A DNA stretch of 64,000 bases from Sipunculus nudus (lineage: Eukaryota > Annelida > Sipuncula > Golfingiida > Sipunculidae). Below, piece by piece: positions 1-10,300 of the stretch. How positions within the stretch are numbered: position 1 is the stretch's first letter; every line of letters starts with the position of its first letter. The notes under the pieces are model-generated. The model searched no databases. It was not told the origin of the DNA and saw only the letters and a program-made list of their open reading frames with translations. Made by a program: the position numbers and the translations under genes. The stretch covers positions 70,754,300 to 70,818,299 of the forward strand of contig CM049314.1 in the NCBI GenBank assembly GCA_026874595.1, in the 5' to 3' direction.

Positions 1-59
1 TTTTCTTAAGTTCCATAATCACAATTCCACAAATGAATAATTATAAGGGCCTATTCCTT

Positions 60-1275
60 TGTCTCTGAGTATGCAATTCGTATGCAGTTGTTCTGCCACT
101 CGCCTGGTGAACCCGTATTTCTGAACAATGACGATGTTTTACATGAAACGTGCACGTAAGAACGAACGACTGATTAGTAGATTCTGACGGGGGTTTCAAA
201 GTCCCCAAAAGATTGAGGACACTTAGAAGTGTGTGCAATGCCCCCCCCCCCCCCGGCTTCCTTTTTGAAAACAACTTTTTATCAAACAACCCATAAATCG
301 GCCGAACTATTAAAACCGTGGTTATCATGGAAAGACACTTCTGAATGTATAAAAATCAACATACCTGTAAACGTATAAACCGGTGATCGTGTAAAGAGCC
401 TCAGCTCTTTGTGTCCACTCAACGAAAAAGTGCTCCCTATTTAATGATTCATGTGGACATGTGTTCCGTGCTTGAATTTAAATCTTTACTTCCTTTTGAC
501 AGAGTAAAATTCCTTAGCATTCGATAAAATGGTAATGGGGTCCAGTGGGGATTACAGGTCGCCTCCTGAAAAAGCGTGACAGGCGAAAAATGTTTTGCTG
601 AACATTTGTAGAGGGTTAGGGCAAAGACATATCATAGTTAATTTCATTTTGGAGGTAATACGAATCACCACAAAATATATTTTCTTATAAACCATTATGA
701 CAAAGGACCGTTACTTTGTCCCCGTGTGGAAGCCACCCATTCGTATTTATTTGTTCTGCCACTCGCAAGGTGAACAAATATATGTGAACCCTCTACCCCC
801 CCACCCCCCCTCCCCCAACCCCACCCAGTCCGAATGATAATTAAGTTGTGGGGCTCTTTTTGAAAAAAAAAACTTCATAAAACACATGACTTGGCCAAAT
901 ATTTGAAACCATGGTTATCATGGAAAGATATTATTGAATGTATAAAAATCAACATTCTTGTAGCCCCTAAAATAATTTGTCAAATGGTGGTCACATCACT
1001 GGACTCCGTGCAAAGTGTTGACCACACTGAAAAGCCCTCGCATTGAAAGCGGAGTCATGCGGTCTTTTCATTAAAAACCTTTACTTCCTTTGAGAGAGAA
1101 AATTCCTTTACAAGCGTTACAATGGATATAGGGGATCAATGGGGATTATAGTGGACCCGCGTGACCGCGTATTGCACGGAAAGGCCTTTTGGGCAGGACA
1201 TGCGCGCTGGCCACGGTCTTAACAGGCCAGTGAAAATCCCCGAAGCGCCTCCTGAAAAAGCGTCACAGGCGTGGA
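60..1275. repeat. Tandemly duplicated non-coding repeat, about 650-bp period
   Basis: Two related segments, roughly 60-610 and 715-1275, share the same succession of landmarks: TTCTGCCACTCGC then GTGAAC, a C-rich run, TTTTGAAAA, a GGTTATCATGGAAAGA stretch, TGAATGTATAAAAATCAACAT, and finally CGCCTCCTGAAAAAGCG. No coding potential is visible. A short related piece with TAGCATGGTTATCATGGA recurs near 51127. It is probably an interspersed repeat present twice in tandem. Confidence 0.6.
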
Positions 1276-1479
1276 GGACCTTGCAACACGAACGAAATAG
1301 GGGCACCTAATGGGGAAATATTTAATTTATTAATTATTCAGCTTAATAGGGCATTATCCTGCAAAATAAAACAAACTTGTCCTAGAAGAGCACACCACCG
1401 ATACGTCTGCCGAATTTGGAAGTTAAATTAGAACGGAAGCAGGTAAACCGTGGTCTAGAAAAAAACCAACTCCGTATTA

Positions 1480-2990
1480 ATTATATTGATATCTCAGGAT
1501 GTAGGTGACAATATGGGAAATGACCCCCCCCCCCCCCCCAAGGACACATTTTTCCTAATGCATAACTCCCGACAGTTCAATACATAAAACGTGCATATCC
1601 GTGACACGGTCACGGACAGATGTGTCAAAAGCCTTGTGTAGCCACCGTCAGTTATATAGACATATCATATTATATTAAGTCTTGGGACAGTTATGAACCG
1701 CCAGCTTGTGATTAAACATTGTAGTGAAACACTCGTTGTCCGTATGTCATTAAAAGTTCATAAATCGTAACATATGGACCTAGAAACTTCTTACAAAATG
1801 GAATGTTAATCCCACGTCGCAACGGATTTAGGCTTAGTCATTTTTTTGGAAACGATTGGGGTCCTAAGTAGCCAGTACCCTCCCCCCCCCCCCCCTTCCC
1901 CATAAAAAACAAGGGAGGCTAAATAACAATAACACTTGTAGAAATGTAAAATAGTTTGTAAAGCAAAATTATTCATTAATACGAAATAGGAATCAAATCA
2001 CCTGTGTATACATCTGGGCTCACTCTTGAAGCCCCCGACACACACACATGTGCACGCACACTATAATACATACTTACTACATATTTACATATGTATTAAT
2101 TATATACAGCATAGGCATTCTCAGGATCAGGCATATAAGTATTCAGACTAAAAATATGTTAACTCTATGGATCTGAAATATGTAGCGCCTGCTTGGTCTG
2201 GTGTCTTTCTAACCAAGAGTTAAATTAAAGTAAAATAATTTAATGACCTGAATATCCGAATTCAGAATTGTCATCAAAGAATATTGGAAATGTACAGTCA
2301 CTAAGGCACGAATGAACCTCGGTGTATCGCCGAAAAAGTGTCTGCAAACACGATGAATCGAGCATCCAACAAGAAGGACCTCCAACACTGCGGAGGTTTG
2401 CCATTAATTAAATCAAGGTTTACAGTAACTCTGTATGTTACTTTTTTGTTTGTCATAATATATGGCGGAGATTGCTCTCATAAGTTTGACAGGTGAGTCA
2501 TTATTCCTAGTTGGATAAGAGACGATGGACAATTTGTATCAAGGGATGTCTTAATTATTTGTGTGTGTGCGGATGGAGAGGTGTCGGCAGGGGGAGGGGG
2601 TGGGACGGATAAAGAAGGCGTATAAAATCGACTTTAAAAAGCCTTATAACGTTGACTATCAAAACAAATTTTAAGCTTCCTTGCGAGTACAAACCAACTT
2701 TGGGGTGGGGGATGTAAACTGCGTTGATTTCGACTATTATAGGCCTAATATCGTAAACTTACAGAAGAATTTTAATCTTTCTTGCAAGCACACACCTAAC
2801 TTGTCTCGTTGAAAAACACTGACCTCTAAGTAGGCCTGATGTTAACGATGTTCTATATACACAGTACGTGGCCTGGACAGGTTTTTTTCTTTACGCCACC
2901 TAGCCACATACCATGAATAATTGTCAGTCTGCATGCAGCCAGTCTGCTTCAATAAAACATACTTGCGTTTTAAAGAGACTGCGCTATTTT
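1480..2990. repeat. Long interspersed repeat, copy 1 (second copy at 35395-36730)
   Basis: This segment and 35395-36730 are diverged copies in the same orientation. Shared landmarks in order are a GGAAATGAC/GGGAAGTGGC start followed by a C-run, CAGTTCAA..AAAAC.TGCATA, CACGGTCA, TGTGTGACAAAAG-like text, a TATATTA/ATTTTATAAAGTCT block, a CTTGCAAGCACACACCTAC-like block, and TATATACACA..GTGGCCTGG with the CATACTTGCGTTT end. No open reading frame is conserved between the copies. The family is not recognised. Confidence 0.55.
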
Positions 2991-2999
2991 ATTCTGCGC

Positions 3000-4850
3000 G
3001 TATTTGTTCATTGCCTAGTCAGAGGGCTCAAACAGGGGTCCGTGCACGAGTAATTATCTACTTAATATGTTCAGGTTTTAATGTCTTATAATTATGTGAA
3101 TGAAAGCGACACGTGATACATGTACTGACTGGTTCGCTTTGAAAAATGCCAGCGATTTCCAGTTTAATTTGTTTAGATTTTTCTTTCACCCGATTTTTTT
3201 GTGAACTAGATTTTTGGTGGACTATCAGCCCCTAGCGGTAGGATTTGGAATTACACTTTGCGATTGGTTTCAAAGTTTTATATAATATTGAGTTTGTGTA
3301 AGTTATCCGTGATCATTCCCAGATTACAAAGCAGAAATATCATATGAACGAATTCCAGGTGCTTCGATGTTGCATGAACAAAGATAACGCCCTAATGTGA
3401 TTGACTGGTGAAATTGTGACGTCATGAACAGTACATACCACATAGGAAATAATTAAATCTAGAACTGCATGCTATTTTAATTTCATTTTAACAGTATCAA
3501 TGATGCTAGGCTGTTATGTTTATTATTAAGTCATTGTGCAGTTGAAAATGGCAGCACAGCCTTTCATGAAAAAAATAATAAGAACAAAATAATATTGCAT
3601 TTCTCATAGATCTCACAAGCAATTACCACCTACGTCTATTTCAAAGAATATAGTTGGCATGTAGAACATGAAAAGCTAATTTTTTATAAATAACAGATAT
3701 GTATATTAACATAACAAGCATTAATATTTTTGATGATTAATTGGTTTTATTTGTAAAATCAGTCTGGTTATGCTGCCTACATTTCCTAAAATTTCATCCG
3801 TTTTATTTTGTGTTTCTAAGAATAACAAATACAGCCATTGATCCTTATATCATTTTGCATGATTGGATCTTCCAGGATTATCTGAAAGTCTCACCCTCGA
3901 GACAGAATTTTTCTAACTTGACATATTTAATTTAGACGCAACCCATTTTGAACCTTGAAATTCACAACTTTCAGTGATTCTAGCATGGTATAACCTTCGT
4001 TGTAATACATTAAAACAGGCACATGTCCGCATGTCCCCATCATTTTCCCTGACACTCCTTCGTCTAAAACGGGAAGGCTGTTGAGCCTTTTCCTAACCTT
4101 TCAATGTTCTAGTTCCATCCCTTTCTTTTTCAAGCTAGAAAATTCTAGGTGCTAAGTGGCTCCATTCCTACATCACCGATCTGGATAACAAGATTCGGAA
4201 TGTAACCAGAATCTTAATCGAACTTTCATGGTTGGTATCAGACCCGCAGCACAGATATGAACCCAGCTGTGAGGAACGTATGTCACGCTTCACCATTCGG
4301 TCGTTGGAGAGCTGTGCCAGCGCAAAAAAGGCTGCTCTTCAGGAGCGGGGGGGGGGGGGGGAGATCCTGCCTTTCACCTCGTTCAGAAGTTTACTCTGAG
4401 GTTGTTCTAAATACAGTGAATTCCAGGACTGTTGACACCCCTCTTGTATAGACTACACGGCATAACGGACAAGCTTTGGAGTAGAGCCCGCCGCCGGCGC
4501 CATTTTTGGGCCGCCGCCAGCTGAGGTAATTCAGGTGGAGCTGAGGCGAGTTTATCAGAAGGCACCACCGATATCCAATTAAGCCGAAGTAAGCCGATTT
4601 TTGTGCAGTTTAATTTGTCTTAGACATACATGAATAAAAATATATAAATCTTTTACAATTAAAAATTCCCGAAACATATAGAGACTGATACATTTTTAAA
4701 GAAAAAAATCGCTTAAAGGAAAGGGTGTGATTGTTTCAGTAGAATTGCTGGCTCATGAAACATCAGAAAAAAACTGCTAGATATTTAATCACAAATTAGT
4801 GATATATAAAACGTGTATAACATCAACAAATGAATAGGCTTTCAGATTAT
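3000..4850. other. Stretch with no supported gene
   Basis: AT-rich DNA with only short open frames (at most about 64 codons), none showing family motifs, codon bias or splice-flanked structure. A G-tract lies at about 4349-4361. Nothing else is supported. Confidence 0.5.
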
Positions 4851-4854
4851 CCGA

Positions 4855-5135
4855 GAGAGACTTTTCAGGTTGGGCCCTAACCCAGGGTAAGCGCTCTGTA
4901 GGCTTAATTGGGAAACTATTCCCAAAAGTGTTGCCTTTCGGGAGTTCATGGGCGTTATGACCAAGTAATACGGATGACACATACACAGGACCCACAGGAC
5001 ACACAGGGATTGGTTGACACTAGGAATATCGCGTGTATACACTCTGTCAAGTCGACCGAATTCTTAATTGAAATCTACAGATATCCAAAGTACTTATAAG
5101 CAAGCATTAAAAATAGAGGCGGTCATATCCATAAA
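4855..5135 (+). repeat. SINE-like repeat, copy 1
   Basis: The segment holds TTTTCAGGTTGGGCCCTAACCCAGGGTA, a GTAGGCTTAATTGGGAA block, a TGCCTTTCGGGAG block and a GAGGCGGT tail. The same blocks occur in the same order at 39420-39710, where a B-box-like GAGTTCAAATCGC precedes them. This copy lacks the recognisable promoter head, so it looks 5'-truncated. It is called SINE-like because of its length and the tRNA-type B box in the sister copy. Confidence 0.5.
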
Positions 5136-5854
5136 AATATATGAACGATACAAATAATTTGTAATAAGATATATGTCCTTGTTTTTTATTAATCCTGTCA
5201 ATCATTTATTAGTTGCTTTATGGCCAGTATATAGTTAATTTACATAAGCTTGTGTAAAATTCAAGAAAATACTTATAGAAATATATGGAAAATAATAAAT
5301 ATTTTGCAATTTGTAAACCTTATTTTGCTGATATTTTTATACAAAAACTGTTCAATTTAATTCATATTTTGTGCACTGAAAAGACGATATTGAAGGAGTT
5401 TATACGTTTATAACTACATCAGTAACAACTTCAGTAAAAATTGCCGTGAGTGAGAAACATGGGTCCACCTTATCTTCGATGTTATCTGGGACCTTTGCCT
5501 CAGTTTGTAACCGGCGTTTATATATATATATATATACAAGACACGATTCGCAAATGACAAAAAGAAAAATGACCGCCATAAGTGTGGTAAATATAATGAT
5601 TTGTTTTAATTTGTATACAAAGTAATACAATACAGGTGCAGAATTCACAGGGGATGTCGCAAACACATGATACCCTTCTGTTGAAAGGAAAAATGATTAT
5701 AACACAGACTTTGACAGCTATTTACAGCTATAAAATAGCTATTTTTAACTTAATTTAACAACATTATCTAGCTTAAAAACACAGATGAGTATGCATAAAA
5801 TATGTATGTAAGGCGCTACCAATATAGTTTTATCATATTAGTTTCAAAGTCCCG

Positions 5855-6660
5855 GTGCAGATACTTAAGATGGTTCAGGATTTTTTTTCTCGAAGAAGAG
5901 ACTATTTTATGATGTGCTCTTTACTCTTTATCATGTACGTTAAGGACCTTCCGAAGACGGGACAAGGGGTCAGCGTTTCACAATACGCTGACGATATAGC
6001 AATCTGGCAACTGTTTCCAACGTTTGCCATTCACACAACGCAGTCTAGGCGTAGGCAACTGGTGCAACACCTGAAGAATCAAACTAAACCCAACCAAAAC
6101 ACAAACGGTTTTGTTAAGCAAGCCTATAACCCAGACATATCGAACCCTTAAAATTGTAAGGTGAGAATTTAAAGATGTATTTGCTAGATCTAGGTGTTAT
6201 TTTTGCCAAAATAAACCATAGAACATATCAGTCAATGCAGATTTGCTGCCTAACTCTTAGGTGTAATTTTTACAGAAAAAAGCCTCTTGGTGCCATCACA
6301 CAGATTACATCAGTCAACGAATGTAGAGTAAGATAAATGCTCTAAAGGCTGTGTGCTTAAGGAAGGACGGAGCCGATCTGAGACGGCTAAAGACATCTAT
6401 ATTAACAATGAATCCGCCCTATAGGCATATGCAGATCAAGAGCTTTCTTAGGTGCAAATACGAAACACATATATATTACTTGTTCAATAATACCAAGCCT
6501 TCAGAGTGAGTAGGTTCACTAAAACATCAGAACTAAGAGCACGCACAAATACACCGACTGTTTAAGATGAAAAAATCAAAACAATGACAGAACAATCCGT
6601 CAACACTTCCAAAAGGATAAAACATATGAAATCAATACAAATCTGAACAAATGACCACAA
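5855..6660 (+). pseudogene. Decayed non-LTR (LINE) reverse transcriptase fragment
   Basis: The open stretch 5855-6151 encodes a polymerase motif YADDIAIW (codons from 5984) preceded by SLLFIMYVKDLP, the usual arrangement of the palm core (Y-A-D-D) in Jockey/CR1-like LINE reverse transcriptases. After the stop codon, out-of-frame homology continues: a LGVIF-like block, then a block resembling the arginine- and leucine-rich stretch downstream of the RT domain, up to about 6450. Several frameshifts and stops separate these blocks and no endonuclease domain is seen, so it is a 5'-truncated inactive relic. It ends just before the CAATCC flank of the giant element, so it may be the older sequence into which that element inserted. 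Confidence 0.6.
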
Positions 6661-6700
6661 GCATACAATAGCCAAAAAAAAATTGTTTCTCCTCTAGACA

Positions 6701-6706
6701 CAATCC
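6701..6706. repeat. Left target-site duplication CAATCC
   Basis: CAATCC lies immediately before the left terminus TACGGAG. An identical hexamer immediately follows the right terminus CTCCGTA at 30216-30221. A chance match at one fixed position has a probability near 1 in 4096. Confidence 0.7.
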
Positions 6707-7320
6707 TACGGAGCCCGGGAGACGACATGGTGAAAAATATTTATTAATTCGTGCGCACGAATTACTAATCCGTGCGCACGAATTACTAATTCGTGCGCAC
6801 GAATTACTAGGCGTGAAAAATATATTTCCAAGGTGGAAAAAATATTTATTAATTCGTGCGCACGAATTATTAATCCGTGCGCACGAATTACTAGGCGTGA
6901 AAAATATATTTCCAAGGTGGAAAAATATTTATTAATTCGTGCGCACGAATTACTAATCCGTGCGCACGAATTACTAATCCGTGCGCACGAATTAGTAATC
7001 CGTGCGCACGAATTACTAGGCGTGAAAAATATATTTCCAAGGTGGAAAAAATATTTATTAATTCGTGCGCACGAATTATTAATCCGTGCGCACGAATTAC
7101 TAGGCGTGAAAAATATATTTCCAAGGTGTAAAAAAATATTTATTAATTCGTGCGCACGAATTACTAATCCGTGTGCACGAATTACTAATCCGTGCGCACG
7201 AATTAGTGGCCAATGAGAACAGCTTTCTTATGTTTCTGGCTTAATGCCCATTGGCTACTAATTCGTGCGCACGAATTAATAACTTGTGCGCACGAATTAC
7301 TAGCCAATGAGAAGCAAGCA
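6707..7320. repeat. Left terminal inverted repeat with palindrome array
   Basis: After the terminal block TACGGAGCCCGGGAGACGAC come five blocks of 2-4 palindromes (TAATTCGTGCGCACGAATTA and a one-base variant reading ATCCGTGCGCAC), then two more near 7260-7300. I count 16 cores, 15 of them exactly GTGCGCAC and one GTGTGCAC. The blocks are separated by a conserved spacer of about 45 bp containing GTGAAAAATATATTTCCAAGG. The array is followed by CCAAT boxes and the start of the SAM-HECT gene. The same layout in reverse forms the right end. Likely role: binding sites for the transposase or a regulator. Confidence 0.85.
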
Positions 7321-7353
7321 CACATCGACTCAGTCCAGGCACCCGTTGACAAA
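7205..7353 (+). promoter_or_regulatory. CCAAT-box promoter module of the SAM-HECT gene
   Basis: GCCAATGAG at 7209-7217, an inverted box (ATTGG at 7250-7254), two palindromes, then a second GCCAATGAG with CCAAT at 7304-7308, about 46 bp before the ATG at 7354. A homologous module with the same CTGGCTTAAT core stands in front of the integrase gene at the other end. CCAAT boxes in both orientations usually bind NF-Y. No TATA box is evident. Confidence 0.6.
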
Positions 7354-10300
7354 ATGGAGCCCAACGCCTTAAGACACCTGCAGTTCAATGATTTTCTACG
7401 GGAGAGGGGTGTATCAGAGGAGACCATCTCCTCCATAGAAAATGAGAAGGTCAGTCCCACCTTTAACTATGTATTTTTAAATTTAGGCTGGCGTGGTTTA
7501 TACGGTATGCTATATATGTCAATAAACTATAAAAGAAACTCCGTTTCAGAATTCATAAATCGTTTAATTATCGCTCTCAGGTCAGCCCGCCTTGTGAGAC
7601 CGACAAGTAAACCCAAACGTGTGCTCCAGTAATAATCAGTATATCGCTGAAAATTGCCAGCAAATGGATGTGTAGAAAATGTAGACATAGAAGTAATCAT
7701 GATGTTTATGTATTCACACTCATGACACTGCACTTTTTAAATTTTATAATATTTTCTTGCCGCCGGCAGCAACCCAATAGGCCTACAGGCAATAGGGCGA
7801 TAGGCGAGCTCGGATAGGCGTTCATGGATATTTTGTGTGACTATTGTGGGGGCCAGACATTTTCACACGAGTGACAAGACCATTGCCTGCGCCTTTAATG
7901 AGAAAAGAGACATTTGTACACACAAAAGATAGATTTACCAACAATATAAGCTGTTCATCAGTTTTTTTATGGATGGATGTATTTACCAGTTAACAAATGA
8001 ATGGCCAGGGATTTAACAATATGTAGTCATATCACCTCGGTGAAATTAAAAGTGGCTAAACTGTTTCTAAAATGAAATATAGCAAGCAAAAATTTCTGAT
8101 GAATATTTTGATTACACTTGGTTTATTTGGTGGATACTAGGATATCACTTAAAGATATATCAGAACATTCTATTCTATTCAGTCTATTCACAAATAATGC
8201 GTAGATTGACATGCACATAGATTATTAAAAGCAATTACAAGTATTTAAAAATGTATTATGTTCCCAGTATTTCAAGTTTATTTGGTGCTCGGTCAAGATT
8301 ATAGGACCCACTTACCATATAAAGTGTGCAAATTAATACTTATAACACTATATAATACTAGTGGCTTTGATTAGGTGTTGGAGTGCCTCATGCACTGTAC
8401 ATATTTCTAAATATTAATTCACAGGTAGCTATAATGTTAACAAATTCATTTGGATAAAGACTGATAGAATTAAGAACAACTTTCTAAAATAGCTTACTTT
8501 TAAATCTTTTAAATACAATTTACCATTTATGTGGCAATGAAGAGAAACAAAAATACATCATCTTTGGCATTGTAAGACATATTTTTCATTTATTGTCTCT
8601 TTTATAACTAAAAATATATCCCAGATCTCTTTGGGATTTTGTTTAAACATATATATGGGTGAGAGGACAGTCTTTTTAAAATGAGGTTATGACTATCGCT
8701 TGTAGAATGACCTTGACCTTCAAAGGTCCAATTTTGGCCAGAATCACACATAACATCACAATCATTCATGCAGGCAAGCCGCATACCCAGCCAGCAAGAA
8801 ATGTATTTTACTGAGAAAAAAAAAATTTGCATTATCCTTACATAAAGACAGGTCTGACTCCATGAAAAATAAATGAAATTAATTGGTTAACCTGGTTCAT
8901 CAAGTGAAACTTTTTATGTCTGGAGCCATTTCTGTTCTAAACACCAACTTGACCTTGTCACACCTGGTAACCTACTTGTCCCTAATCTACTGGGTCTTTA
9001 TGTTTTCTTTTAGCTTAACTGCTTACTTTTTCTGCTGTTAATTGGGAAAGATTAACTTTATTTCTCTGGCTTTTTATGTTTGTGAAAGAAAGAAATATTT
9101 TTAATAATAACTGTTGCTATTTTTGCACATTGCAAAGATTCCATTTTTAATTGCACAGAAATATATAATTATTCCCTTTAGTACAAGGTGTTGCCATCTA
9201 AATTTGTGTTCTCATATAATTTTTATTTTTAACTTTCAAAGGAATAGCTGTTGATTGAAATTTTATCAGGCCATTAATTTTGGACATCTTTTCCTATTGC
9301 ACCAGACTTATGCTGACATCTATTTAGCATGTAAATAAAGATGTTAGTGTTTGATGAAACCTGAACGGGTGTCTGATGAAAGTCTGAAAAACTATGGCAT
9401 CCCTGATGCCACTTTTCTGGATATCTCAGGGTTTGATAAATTGGCATTGTTTGGTAAATTGTCTACCCATTTAAACCCTTATCCAAGATCATGGTGCTAA
9501 CAATAAGTTGGTCAATTTTATTGGTCTTTATTATTCATGCAGAAGCAGTTCTAGGGGAGGCACTCAGTGGTTATGCATACACCTTCAGAGCTTTAATGTA
9601 ACAACACAGGAAGCTATTCAGTTGTATGTTTTCTGTCAAAGGCTCATAAGATTAAAAGTCAGCAGTATAAAAGGATATCCTTGAGTAGTATTTACAGTAA
9701 TTTGCTATTAATTCTTGCTTTTCAGCCTGTTATGGGTTCCATTATCTTTACTCAGATTTTTAAATGCTCTTGTTATTGCAAATTATTGAAAAAATTACCA
9801 CAAGTTATTTTCTCTGATGTGTTATAGATATTTTTATATAATATTTATCATTGGCAACTTATTAAAAAATCTTCTAGATCACACTGTTTAAAAGAGGAAT
9901 GAGTTATTATTTAAAAATTTAATTTTCATGGTCTTAAGGTCTCAGACTGTGAGGGTTTGTCTGAGTGTTCCCATTTTTAAACTCCCATGGCGTTAATATA
10001 TTTTAATTTTATATTTTCTATCATATATATATATATATATATATATATGTATTTATTATTGTTAATCAATCCTGATATCTAGATCTGCTTTCTCACTTCA
10101 TATAAGGCACCCTTTATCATACCAAGATGTGCAGCATAATTCCTGAACTTCTGTTGTACTACACCATTTATAATATCAGTAATGATAACTTTAAATTCTT
10201 AGTGTGGTATTTCATTATTTTGGTACAATGATCACAACTGGAGTTTTTGTAATTGCAGATTGATCCTAAGGTTGTGATAGAGATGTCTGAAGAAGATTTA

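Noticed and set aside
6706-7216. Overlapping open frames on both strands reading IRAHELLIRAHE
   Set aside because: They are translations of the palindrome array. A palindrome without stops is open on both strands, and the frames have no other coding support. The same applies at 29733-30348.
6740-7310. CRISPR-like array
   Set aside because: Regular repeats are present, but the spacers are themselves conserved, the repeats are palindromes in tandem blocks, and the DNA is animal.
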